A DNA stretch of 49,216 nt from contig NZ_FOFB01000039.1 of the NCBI RefSeq assembly GCF_900110645.1, positions 1-49,216 on the forward strand, given 5' to 3'. Shown one piece after another: positions 8,380 to 15,709 of the stretch; the stretch's first letter is position 1, and each line of letters starts with the position of its first letter. Both the position numbers and the translations under genes were made by a program. Under the pieces are notes generated by a model, which was not told the DNA's origin, did no database searches, and saw only the letters and a program-made list of their open reading frames with translations. Origin of the DNA: Neolewinella agarilytica. GTDB lineage: Bacteria; Bacteroidota; Bacteroidia; Chitinophagales; Saprospiraceae.

Positions 8380-9081
8380 ATGTCAACCCCAAAAATCGCC
8401 CTTGTCACTGGTGCTAACCGCGGACTGGGCAAAGAGACTGTCCACCAATTAGCTCAGAAAGGCTTTACCGTTATTCTCACCAGCCGCTCTGAAGCCGGCA
8501 GGGAAGTTGCCGAGGAGTTTAAGAACCTTCGCCTCGATGTCGTTTTTCATCAGCTGGATGTTGGTAACGGGCAAAGTATTGCTGAAGTGGCTGACTTTGT
8601 CTCCAGCGAATACGGCCACCTCGACGTGCTGATCAACAACGCCGGCATTCACTACGATACGTTTCAGAGTACCCTGGATGCGGATATGTCCATCGTCGAG
8701 GAAGCGCTTCGCGTTAATACCCTCGGGCCCTGGAAGCTGAGTAAGGCATTGATGCCCATGCTTCGCAAAAGCACTGCCGGACGTATCGTGAATGTATCCT
8801 CCAGTTCGGGCTCGTTCAAAGATTCCTGGCCCGGCACGCCGGCCTACTCCATGTCTAAAGCAGCGCTCAATATGCTCACGATGAAAATGGCCGCTGACCT
8901 GCAGGATACCAACATCCTCGTCAACAGCGTCGGTCCCGGTTGGACGCGTACGGCGATGGGCGGAGAGAATGCTCCGCGTTCCGTAGAGGAAGGCGCCGCC
9001 AGCATTATCTGGGCGGCACTCCTGCCGGAGGGCGGGCCTTCGGGCGGGTTCTTCCGGGATGGGGAGGCGATTAGCTGGTAA
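8380..9081 (+). CDS. short-chain dehydrogenase/reductase
   Basis: This is a 233-residue classical SDR. The cofactor motif TGANRGLG lies at residues 10-17, NNAG is near 87-90, and the catalytic YSMSK gives Tyr156 and Lys160. The start at 8380 (MSTPKIALVTG) is chosen over an in-frame ATG at 8356 because it puts the Rossmann strand at the usual distance from the N-terminus. The protein should act in the cytoplasm as an NAD(P)-dependent oxidoreductase. It resembles carbonyl-reductase-like SDRs, but the substrate cannot be assigned. No operon partner is evident. Confidence 0.88.
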   Translation: MSTPKIALVTGANRGLGKETVHQLAQKGFTVILTSRSEAGREVAEEFKNLRLDVVFHQLDVGNGQSIAEVADFVSSEYGHLDVLINNAGIHYDTFQSTLDADMSIVEEALRVNTLGPWKLSKALMPMLRKSTAGRIVNVSSSSGSFKDSWPGTPAYSMSKAALNMLTMKMAADLQDTNILVNSVGPGWTRTAMGGENAPRSVEEGAASIIWAALLPEGGPSGGFFRDGEAISW

Positions 9082-9164
9082 GTAGGATTGGCGGTCATCA
9101 GATGCGGAGAATAAATTGATTACTGATAGCGGGTACTATCAAACTACCACTACTAACATACTAT

Positions 9165-10079
9165 CTAAAGCGACTCAAACATCACCTTCAGGTTCACATC
9201 CCGCAGCCGTTCTCCGAAGGACCACTCCGGCGCACCGGGGATGGTGACGGTCTTCTTCTGGAGGTCTTCGAGGCTGGTGCCCCGCTTCTTTTCCTTCTTG
9301 ACGTATTTGTGGAGCGACTTGAGGTAGTTCTCGAAGGCTTTGATGTCAGAGGCGGTGCCAAAGACGGGGTAGCCTTCAGCGGCGTGGCCGAAGATGTAGA
9401 TTGTGTTCTTGCCGTAGTGCTTGCGGATCTTCTTCATCACGCCGGCCCAGTTGATGAGGTCGCCGCCGGAGGCGGGGTCGATGTAGGGGAAGCGGCGGTT
9501 GAAGATGAGATCACCGACGTGGGCAACGTTGGCGTTCTCGAAGTGGACGACGGCGTCTCCACCCGTATGCGCTGCGCCGAAATGGCGCAGGCTGATGGCT
9601 TCCTTCCCGTCCGGGAGATTAGTGGACCAGCTGGCGTCAAAAGTGGTGCCGGGAAGCGGGACGGTTCCCGCCTTGTCGTTTTTAGCCAGATTATCGATCA
9701 GGTTGCTCTTCGCCCGGGCGTGGCTGACGTGCTGTTTGGCCAGTGGGGCGAAAACGGTGTTGCCGCTCGTGTGATCGCCGTGGTGGTGGGTATTGGCCAG
9801 GAGGGCAAACTGGGAGAGGGAGCCTTTTTCTTTGAGCACATCTACCAGGCTTTGGGCCGCTTCGGGAAACTGGGTATCAACGATGACTCCTCCTTCGGGT
9901 TTGCCGTCAGGTAAGTAGACACCAATGGTGCCACCCCGATTGGTGTAATAGCCCACATTGCCGCGGATGATCTGAAAGTCACCGTCCAGCGGGGCCCGGA
10001 AATCCCGGCTGAAGAGTTTCGTAAAGGGAGTAGCAGCAAGGGCGGCTGCGCTGGTGAACAGGAAGTCTCGACGTTGCAT
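9165..10079 (-). CDS. MBL-fold metallo-hydrolase with Tat signal
   Basis: This is a 304-residue protein. The N-terminus MQRRDFLF followed by a mild hydrophobic stretch is a twin-arginine signal, so the folded enzyme is probably exported. The metallo-beta-lactamase motif HHHGDH lies at residues 98-103, with further conserved His residues in GAAHTGGDAVVH (near 167) and a terminal IFGHAAEGYP (near 226) that complete a dinuclear metal site. The family is broad (beta-lactamases, lactonases, glyoxalase II, quorum-quenching enzymes). The order of motifs is typical of periplasmic MBL proteins of unknown substrate. It is divergent from the ECF sigma gene on its right. Confidence 0.85.
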   Translation of the reverse strand: MQRRDFLFTSAAALAATPFTKLFSRDFRAPLDGDFQIIRGNVGYYTNRGGTIGVYLPDGKPEGGVIVDTQFPEAAQSLVDVLKEKGSLSQFALLANTHHHGDHTSGNTVFAPLAKQHVSHARAKSNLIDNLAKNDKAGTVPLPGTTFDASWSTNLPDGKEAISLRHFGAAHTGGDAVVHFENANVAHVGDLIFNRRFPYIDPASGGDLINWAGVMKKIRKHYGKNTIYIFGHAAEGYPVFGTASDIKAFENYLKSLHKYVKKEKKRGTSLEDLQKKTVTIPGAPEWSFGERLRDVNLKVMFESL

Positions 10080-10265
10080 GGTAAAAGGTGGTTTGGAATG
10101 ATAAGGTTGAAGATGGGGAATTTGTTGTTTTGTAATTACTCATCCAGAAAATTCTTGTTATGCTTTTGAAAATAGATTTTCACTCAATGCGTAAATAAAA
10201 CCGCTGTCCGGGCAACGGCAGACAGGTCCCATTCGTCAGACATTTAAATAAACATCTCTAACTTC

Positions 10266-10826
10266 ATGGGTGTGACGCCGACCTTACAAGAGCTATCCCT
10301 GCCAGAGTTACTGGAAGCCTGCCACCGAAGGACGGCCGATGCTCAACGTAGGTTGTACCACCAATACTACCCCTTTGCCCGCAATGTGGCACTTCCTTAT
10401 GCCGACCATGAATCGGGTGCTGATGACATCGTTCAGGATTCCTTCATCAAGCTCTTTCGCTATCTGGAAGCGGATGCTTTTACGGGGAACTTCGATAAAT
10501 TCTTCCGGCGGATCATTGTCAACACTGGTATCGATCATTACCGGGCCCGGAAGCGCCGGAGTTTACTGGCGGATAACCTTCGTCGGGTTAAGGTGGGTAA
10601 TTCCGTCAACGCTGCAGAAGTAGAGCTGGAAGAACAGGACGTATTTCGCTTCCTGCAACAGTTGCCTCCACGATACCGGTTGGTGTTCAATCTCTTTGTC
10701 CTGGAGGGGCTGTCTCATCCTGAGATAGCAAAACGAATGAGGATATCAGAGGGAACCTCCAAATCAAATCTTTCCAAAGCGAGAAAGCGTCTTCGCAGCC
10801 TTGCCGGTCCTTATTTCAAGCTATAA
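10266..10826 (+). CDS. ECF-type RNA polymerase sigma factor
   Basis: This is a 186-residue sigma-70 family protein. The region 2 helix is visible around residues 30-90 (PYADHESGADDIVQDSFIKLF, typical of region 2.2-2.3), and region 4 near 125-180 has the YRLVFNLFVLEGLSHPEIAKRM helix-turn-helix. There is no region 1 or 3, as expected for an ECF factor. The gene is followed after 11 bp by a membrane protein that probably forms an operon with it and may act as its regulator. In Bacteroidota such pairs often control envelope or uptake functions. The regulon is not visible from this window. Confidence 0.9.
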   Translation: MGVTPTLQELSLPELLEACHRRTADAQRRLYHQYYPFARNVALPYADHESGADDIVQDSFIKLFRYLEADAFTGNFDKFFRRIIVNTGIDHYRARKRRSLLADNLRRVKVGNSVNAAEVELEEQDVFRFLQQLPPRYRLVFNLFVLEGLSHPEIAKRMRISEGTSKSNLSKARKRLRSLAGPYFKL

Positions 10827-10837
10827 AATGTATAAAA

Positions 10838-12235
10838 ATGCCTGGTAAGTTAGATGACTATTTCCGCAAAGGGCTCCAAAATATTCCGGATGCTAACCCG
10901 CCTCCGGGGCAGTGGGAAAAAATTCAGCGGAGGGAACTGGTGGTAAAGCCTGGTCCTTCAGGTTTTGCCGGCTACTGGGTGGTCGGTAGTTTACTGGTGG
11001 GGCTGCTGATTGGCAGCTCTGCGATGTGGTATTATACTACGATATATGCCGTTGATAATCCTGTAGCGCTTGAATCAGAAACTGTAAACAAAGAACTGTC
11101 GGCTGCGGAGCAATCGCTGTCCGCACTGCCCCTGGTTGAAGCAGAGGAAGAAGAAAGTCTCCCGAGGGTTGTAATGCCCGCCAGGGAGTTAGCTGTAGAA
11201 GCCGATAAACTTGAACGGCGCGTATCTCCCGCTGTTAGTGAGGCTTCCCCGGGGATTACTTCCAGGGGAACGGTCACGACAACAGAGCCTGTTATGGATG
11301 CTGTTGGAGAGCATCTCCGGTTTAGTCAGTTTGACGGAGAAATACAGCAGGGGAGCCCGGAGGTTGAAAACCCTGCTATTCTAAACTCCCCCCGCACCCG
11401 CGTCCGCGCCGAAAAAGATCAGTTGCCCCGCCGTTTTAAAACTATCCCGCTGGCTACCTTGCCGCAGAAGACTTTCCCCCGGATGAGGAAGCGGGATAAA
11501 TCAATGGCAACTTTACAGCAATACGCTGGCAGTGCTTTCATCCCTCTTCCGAAGACGATCGGTCGCCGGCCAACGCCCGCTGGCCGTTGGGAAGTCGGGC
11601 TCAGTTTTGCTCCGGGCCTGACGAATTCGAGGGTTACTTCACGGGTTTTTACGGAGCAGAATAATGGGAATGCTCCGCAGGTTTTTAATTTCAATAATCA
11701 ACAAATCGAACTCTTTGCCGACGATATTTTTGATCAGGAGGTACGGCAGCAACTGCAACTGGCATCGATGAGTCTGGAAGGTGCCCGGCAGTTTGCCAGT
11801 GGGGTCAGGTTGGGGCTGGGAATGGCCTATTCACCTTACAGCCTGTCAGGTTTGAATAACCCAAACGATGTTCTGGCACCTTTGCTTCTGGAGGGAGAGT
11901 TTGCTACCTATAATTGGTCTTATGAGAAGCGTTTCAGCGCCTTCATGACGGGTGGGTACACCTTCCTGCGCCGTCGGAAAGTACGACCTTATTTAGGTCT
12001 TCGAATTGGACTCGACTTCTATCAGGAAGGAGAGCGCAAGAGCTATTTGTTCAGAGGGCAGGATGGTCGTTCTGAAGAATTTTTGTCCAGTCGGTACAAC
12101 TCCAATACAGGGCTGAGAGAGCTCATCCTGAACGTAACTGCTCAGGTAGGAGTCCAGTATCAGGTCCACAAGCGCATAAGCCTGGGGGTTGATGTGTTGC
12201 CAGAGCTGGCTGCTGGTGTGCGGTATCGGTTTTAG
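10838..12235 (+). CDS. membrane protein with one TM helix and outer-membrane beta-barrel-like C-terminus (putative sigma regulator)
   Basis: This 465-residue protein starts 11 bp after the ECF sigma stop. It has a short cytoplasmic-looking N-terminus (residues 1-43, KLDDYFRKGLQNIPDANPPP), a single hydrophobic helix (about 46-68), a long low-complexity linker rich in Glu, Ser and Pro (70-225), and a C-terminal part (about 250-465) with alternating hydrophobic/polar strands ending in GVRYRF, typical of outer-membrane barrels. The N-terminal half resembles the position of an anti-sigma factor. One polypeptide that may span both membranes and pair with a sigma factor suggests a signal-transducing role, but this is inference. 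Confidence 0.65.
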   Translation: MPGKLDDYFRKGLQNIPDANPPPGQWEKIQRRELVVKPGPSGFAGYWVVGSLLVGLLIGSSAMWYYTTIYAVDNPVALESETVNKELSAAEQSLSALPLVEAEEEESLPRVVMPARELAVEADKLERRVSPAVSEASPGITSRGTVTTTEPVMDAVGEHLRFSQFDGEIQQGSPEVENPAILNSPRTRVRAEKDQLPRRFKTIPLATLPQKTFPRMRKRDKSMATLQQYAGSAFIPLPKTIGRRPTPAGRWEVGLSFAPGLTNSRVTSRVFTEQNNGNAPQVFNFNNQQIELFADDIFDQEVRQQLQLASMSLEGARQFASGVRLGLGMAYSPYSLSGLNNPNDVLAPLLLEGEFATYNWSYEKRFSAFMTGGYTFLRRRKVRPYLGLRIGLDFYQEGERKSYLFRGQDGRSEEFLSSRYNSNTGLRELILNVTAQVGVQYQVHKRISLGVDVLPELAAGVRYRF

Positions 12236-12242
12236 TTTGTCG

Positions 12243-12761
12243 TTACTCCGCCAATTCTTCCCGGATTACTGCTTCAAGTGACTGCTCGTGAAACTTAACA
12301 CTAAGTCCATCAGGCAGGCGTAAGCGCAGGTCGGCATTACGGGCTTTGTTCATCCCGGAGCGGTCAATTGCTTCGGGGACAATGCCGAGCTCTGCCACCA
12401 GCCAGTTCGCAAAGTCTGTCAGTGGCCGGTCGGTAACGAATTCCACGTGCTCCCATCCTTCGGCGTAAAAGCTCCCGTCCTTTGGCTCCGGTAATTCCAG
12501 TAAGGGGATCTCCCTTCCCCGAAAGTGGAAAGGCGTTTTCATTTTAAAGGTAGAGATACGGCGTCCGCCGATGAGACCTTCCACCAGCAGCTCGTTTTCC
12601 GTTGTCAGCCCATCGCGCAGCCTGACGTAGGAATCCACCGTCTCTACGCGATAGCAAAGGTGATCGAGGAAGAGGTGATCGAGGAAACCGGGCGTTGGCT
12701 CCAGATGGTTCAGTAATTTTTCGAGGAAAGGAGTGGGAGAGGGAATGGGCATAGGCGGCAA
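12243..12761 (-). CDS. YecM-like VOC-fold protein
   Basis: This is a 172-residue protein. The recognisable blocks are FLDHLCYRV near residues 30-38, GRRISTFKM near 66-74, LLELPEPK near 86-93 and GWEHVEFV near 101-108; the histidines and glutamate in these blocks match the putative metal site of the YecM family, a relative of the vicinal oxygen chelate fold. It lacks a signal peptide and should be cytoplasmic. The biochemical function of YecM proteins is not established. It converges with the preceding beta-barrel gene, with only 7 bp between the stops. Confidence 0.75.
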   Translation of the reverse strand: MPPMPIPSPTPFLEKLLNHLEPTPGFLDHLFLDHLCYRVETVDSYVRLRDGLTTENELLVEGLIGGRRISTFKMKTPFHFRGREIPLLELPEPKDGSFYAEGWEHVEFVTDRPLTDFANWLVAELGIVPEAIDRSGMNKARNADLRLRLPDGLSVKFHEQSLEAVIREELAE

Positions 12762-12917
12762 AAATAGATCACGATTGATAAGATTTGGGTAGGACTTTCC
12801 GGATGAAGGTCAGGTGACCTTAAAAGGGCAGAAAAAGTGAAATTTATTTCTGTATTCAAAAAGATGATAATTGTAATTTTAATACGCTAAATAGTGTAAA
12901 AAGTGTGTTTCTTTTCG

Positions 12918-12925
12918 TATCTTTA
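12918..12925 (+). promoter_or_regulatory. candidate -7 box TATCTTTA
   Basis: TATCTTTA matches the Bacteroidota TAnnTTTG -7 consensus at seven of eight positions and lies 25 bp before the next start codon in an AT-rich gap. No good -33 TTTG is seen at the expected spacing, so the assignment is tentative. Confidence 0.35.
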
Positions 12926-12950
12926 TAACAGAAACAAACACACCTGCTTT

Positions 12951-13643
12951 ATGCCAGATTTTTCCCTTTTCGCCCATTTGTCTGACTATGTTTCCAGCCT
13001 GATTGATCACGTGCAACGGCTCCGTGGGAGGGAGCGTGGGTACGAGTTTCGGTTAGACGCAGACGAGGATTCGTTGCAGCTGTACCGTTACTTTTTCCTA
13101 TCCTATTTACGGCGATTTCCGCATCGGTATTCCAATGGGGAGCTGACGGACGTACCGGAGTTTGAGCAGGCTTTACAGCTGTTGCCACGTACGGAGTTGA
13201 ATGGTTTCACGCGCTACGTAATTTCCCGGCTCGCGCAGGAACAGGACCGCTTTGACTTCCAGTTTTATGCCGTCGTCAGCAGTTTGCTGCGGCAACTGTT
13301 GGGTCGTCGGCCCTGGGCTAATGAAGAGGAAATGCTGCGGGTGGGAGAGGATCTTTACTTTCTGTCTCCCTTTGGTTATGAAGGCCTGATCTACTGGCCG
13401 GTAGGGGAATACCTCCAGAGCGTAAATGCCTCTTATGGCGGTCGGCCGGCGACGGCAGAAGTAGGGGAAGTGCTTCGATTGATGAACGATGAGTTACGGC
13501 GGTTTTTCAGCTTTGGTTACGCGGCAGATGTTGCCCGCTGTCAGTATTTACTGCACGGTCTGTTGTATCCTGTTTCCCGGGAAGAGGACGAGGCCGAAGG
13601 ACCAGACATTAGCCTGCTTCCTGACTTGACGGCGGTGGCTTGA
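12951..13643 (+). CDS. hypothetical protein, helical
   Basis: This is a 230-residue protein with no signal peptide or membrane helix. It is rich in Leu, Tyr, Phe and Arg and is predicted by eye to be mostly helical, with an acidic C-terminal tail (EEDEAEGPD). The start at 12951 follows an AT-rich region with a possible promoter; an earlier in-frame ATG at 12903 would add sixteen residues that look like promoter DNA. I do not recognise the family. Codon use matches the surrounding genes. The LOG-family gene begins 60 bp downstream. Confidence 0.65.
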   Translation: MPDFSLFAHLSDYVSSLIDHVQRLRGRERGYEFRLDADEDSLQLYRYFFLSYLRRFPHRYSNGELTDVPEFEQALQLLPRTELNGFTRYVISRLAQEQDRFDFQFYAVVSSLLRQLLGRRPWANEEEMLRVGEDLYFLSPFGYEGLIYWPVGEYLQSVNASYGGRPATAEVGEVLRLMNDELRRFFSFGYAADVARCQYLLHGLLYPVSREEDEAEGPDISLLPDLTAVA

Positions 13644-13703
13644 TGAACTGGGCTAAATGCTAAAAGTCTGATCCGTAAGTTTGCGCTTCTAAAATCAACT
13701 TTT

Positions 13704-14273
13704 ATGCCCTCCATTGCCATTTTCTGCGGATCTTCTTCCGGTGCTGATCCCGCTTACGTTGACGCCGCCAGGGAAATGGCGGCCGCCATTGTTGATCGCG
13801 ATTTACGATTGGTATATGGTGCGGGTTCGGTCGGTCTGATGGGGATCGTGGCGGACGAAGTCTTACGGCTTGGCGGCGAGGTGCTGGGCGTCATTCCTCA
13901 GTTTCTGATGGACATGGAAGTGGGGCACGGCGGCCTGACGGAGTTGGTCGTTACCGAAACGATGCACGAGCGCAAGCGTATCATGGCCGAAGCCTCCGAC
14001 GGCTTCATCGCCATGCCCGGCGGCATCGGAACCCTGGAAGAAATCATCGAGGTCTTTACCTGGACCCAACTGGGCATCCACAACAAACACTGCGGGCTGT
14101 ACAATGTGAAGGGCTACTACGATCACTTATCGGCCCTGCTGGGCCACATGGTAGCGGAGCGATTCCTGAAGGACTCCCAGGGAGACCGAATGCACGTAGG
14201 CGCGGACGCAGGTGCATTGTTGGACCTGGTAATGAGCGAGGGACCGGGCTTTGAGGGGAAATGGTTGGGGTAG
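13704..14273 (+). CDS. LOG family protein (cytokinin riboside 5'-monophosphate phosphoribohydrolase-like)
   Basis: This 189-residue protein has the LOG family Rossmann-like fold: N-terminal IAIFCGSSSGADPAY, the GAGSVGLMG block near residues 33-41, the catalytic Arg/Lys in MHERKRIM near 90-97, and the signature MPGGIGTLEE near 104-113. Family members hydrolyse nucleoside 5'-monophosphates, releasing ribose 5-phosphate, and were long misannotated as lysine decarboxylases. The length is normal. A TAAGTTTG box at 13676-13683 could be its -7 promoter element. The downstream gap holds short tandem repeats. Confidence 0.88.
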   Translation: MPSIAIFCGSSSGADPAYVDAAREMAAAIVDRDLRLVYGAGSVGLMGIVADEVLRLGGEVLGVIPQFLMDMEVGHGGLTELVVTETMHERKRIMAEASDGFIAMPGGIGTLEEIIEVFTWTQLGIHNKHCGLYNVKGYYDHLSALLGHMVAERFLKDSQGDRMHVGADAGALLDLVMSEGPGFEGKWLG

Positions 14274-14277
14274 GGGC

Positions 14278-14343
14278 AGGTTGCAGGTTGCAAGGTTGCA
14301 AGGTTCAGGTTGTCAAGTTGCAGGTTGCAAAGTTGCAAGTTGC
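14278..14343 (+). repeat. degenerate 7-8-bp tandem repeat (AGGTTGCA)
   Basis: About eight imperfect copies of AGGTTGCA/AAGTTGCA follow the LOG gene stop. This is the fourth short-period array in the first 15 kb, all intergenic and all with 7-15-bp units. Confidence 0.8.
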
Positions 14344-14455
14344 CTGGCTAGGGGAGTTGGATTTTTAGGATTAGAAAAAAGGATGCTTAGGATGTCCAGG
14401 AAAATTCGGTGCCCTCTTCTTAATATTGTTTTTTAGTAATTGTTTAGGTAGGTGG

Positions 14456-14566
14456 CTTCGACAGGCTCAGCTATCGAATTATATCATGATTTACTGTCAT
14501 AAATTCGCCTGAGGCGAATTTATGATTGTTTCCATCCAACAGAGCCGGTCCCAGAGCCTGTCGAAG
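14456..14566. repeat. palindromic intergenic element with nested inverted repeats
   Basis: Outer 13-bp arms CTTCGACAGGCTC (14456-14468) and GAGCCTGTCGAAG (14554-14566) enclose a perfect 29-nt palindrome (14497-14525; arm TCATAAATTCGCCT around a single G). The CTTCGACAGGCTC arm is of a type often seen as a dispersed element in bacterial genomes. The structure suggests a REP- or MITE-like element. It precedes an AT-rich orphan gene. Confidence 0.8.
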
Positions 14567-14633
14567 GGGCTGATTGTAGGCCCATCTCTAAACAGTTACG
14601 TTTTTTTAATGTCTGTCTCTAACCTTCATCAAT

Positions 14634-15029
14634 ATGGAAAATAGTGAGAAAATTAAAAGAGAACTCGTGAAACTCGAAAAAAAGCTCGGAGTAGAATTCA
14701 CGCTTGAAGAGTCAGAGATAGCACTCGTAGATAAGCTCTTGGTTGACAAGTTATCAAATAGCAGTATTACTCGAAAGGAGGTTCAGGAAGAATTGTATCT
14801 CCCCATTATAATTTTTATTAGTGAGGTTTATAGGGAAAATTACGGTGGAGAGTTGGTGAGCTCTGAAAAGAATAGGCTTAATCCGAGTTGTTTCCGATGC
14901 TCTAATGGAAAGGACGCTTTATGGTTTCTGGCGGTATACATGGATTTTCAAGCTTCTTTGGCTTTCCTTGGAGAGAAAGGCTACGTAGAATTTATTTATT
15001 CTGAGCTTAAGACAGAATGTAAAAGCTAA
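14634..15029 (+). CDS. hypothetical protein, AT-rich orphan
   Basis: This is a 131-residue soluble protein with a charged helical N-terminus (KIKRELVKLEKKLGVEFTLEE). I recognise no domain. Its base composition is visibly more AT-rich than its neighbours, and it is bounded upstream by a palindromic element, so recent acquisition is plausible. The frame is open throughout and the start ATG is the first after the gap. Small genes of this kind are sometimes immunity or antitoxin proteins, but nothing in the sequence proves that. Confidence 0.6.
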   Translation: MENSEKIKRELVKLEKKLGVEFTLEESEIALVDKLLVDKLSNSSITRKEVQEELYLPIIIFISEVYRENYGGELVSSEKNRLNPSCFRCSNGKDALWFLAVYMDFQASLAFLGEKGYVEFIYSELKTECKS

Positions 15030-15098
15030 GGAAATGTATTACACGCTAGGATGTCTCCTCTGCGTCTTTCTGCTTGAGGAAACCCGTCGCTCAGCGAC

Positions 15099-15560
15099 TT
15101 ACTTTTTCCCCATAAACTTAGCCAGCCGCCCATGCGTCGTCTGCCGGATCTTGTTGCGCATAAAGCCTGACCACCCGAGTAATTTGCCCGGCATGCCGAG
15201 GGCCTGGCCACTCCACTTCCAGAGGTCGAAGGTATCGGTGTGGCGAATGATTTTACCATCAGCGAATTCGAATTCAGCGTGGATGACGTTGACCACGGGG
15301 CGCTTATCTGGCCCGAAGGTGTATTCTGCTACCCAGTCAGCGGAGCCCTTGTTCCCTTCTGCCTGAACATTACTGAAGGTAACCTTTGAGCTGGCGCCCG
15401 TGAGCAGCATCCGCCACATGGCTTTAGCGCGGTCTCCTTTAAGTGGCCCGAAGGCAGGGTCTTCAAACTCAATCTGGTCGTGATAGCAAGCCACCATGCC
15501 TTCTGCGTCGTGATTGGCGAATGATTGATAGAAGGTATTGATGAGTGCGGCGTTGTCCAT
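15099..15560 (-). CDS. nuclear transport factor 2 / SnoaL-like family protein
   Basis: This is a 153-residue protein with the NTF2-like cone fold signature: an N-terminal helix (LINTFYQSFANHDAEGMVACYHDQIEFEDP), a FGPLKG loop, and then strands ending in ADGKIIRHTDTFD near residue 110. Proteins of this kind bind small hydrophobic ligands or act as isomerases or polyketide cyclases. The C-terminal 40 residues are basic and helical (GMPGKLLGWSGFMRNKIRQ). It is a single gene, and the substrate is unknown. Confidence 0.8.
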   Translation of the reverse strand: MDNAALINTFYQSFANHDAEGMVACYHDQIEFEDPAFGPLKGDRAKAMWRMLLTGASSKVTFSNVQAEGNKGSADWVAEYTFGPDKRPVVNVIHAEFEFADGKIIRHTDTFDLWKWSGQALGMPGKLLGWSGFMRNKIRQTTHGRLAKFMGKK

Positions 15561-15618
15561 GGGGTAAAAATAGGGACTGGTAGCTTGGGAGGGGTAAAGG
15601 CATTGCTCTTATTAACTT

Positions 15619-15644
15619 CCTTTGCATCCTGCGTCCGCGCCAAA
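15619..15644 (+). repeat. dispersed CCTTTGCATCCTGCG...GCGCCAAA motif
   Basis: An intergenic copy of the dispersed motif lies upstream of the sulfatase, immediately followed by the GTATAACTGTAGATGTACCCG repeat. Confidence 0.7.
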
Positions 15645-15645
15645 C

Positions 15646-15672
15646 CGGTATAACTGTAGATGTACCCGAAAA
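15646..15672 (+). repeat. 27-bp direct repeat flanking the sulfatase gene, left copy
   Basis: CGGTATAACTGTAGATGTAC followed by CCGAAAA recurs at 17361-17387 with one difference. The ends (CGGGTA and TACCCG in the right copy) can pair to form a small hairpin. Confidence 0.85.
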
Positions 15673-15709
15673 CCGAGAATCTCCCCACAAAACCCACTAC
15701 ATTAGCTTC

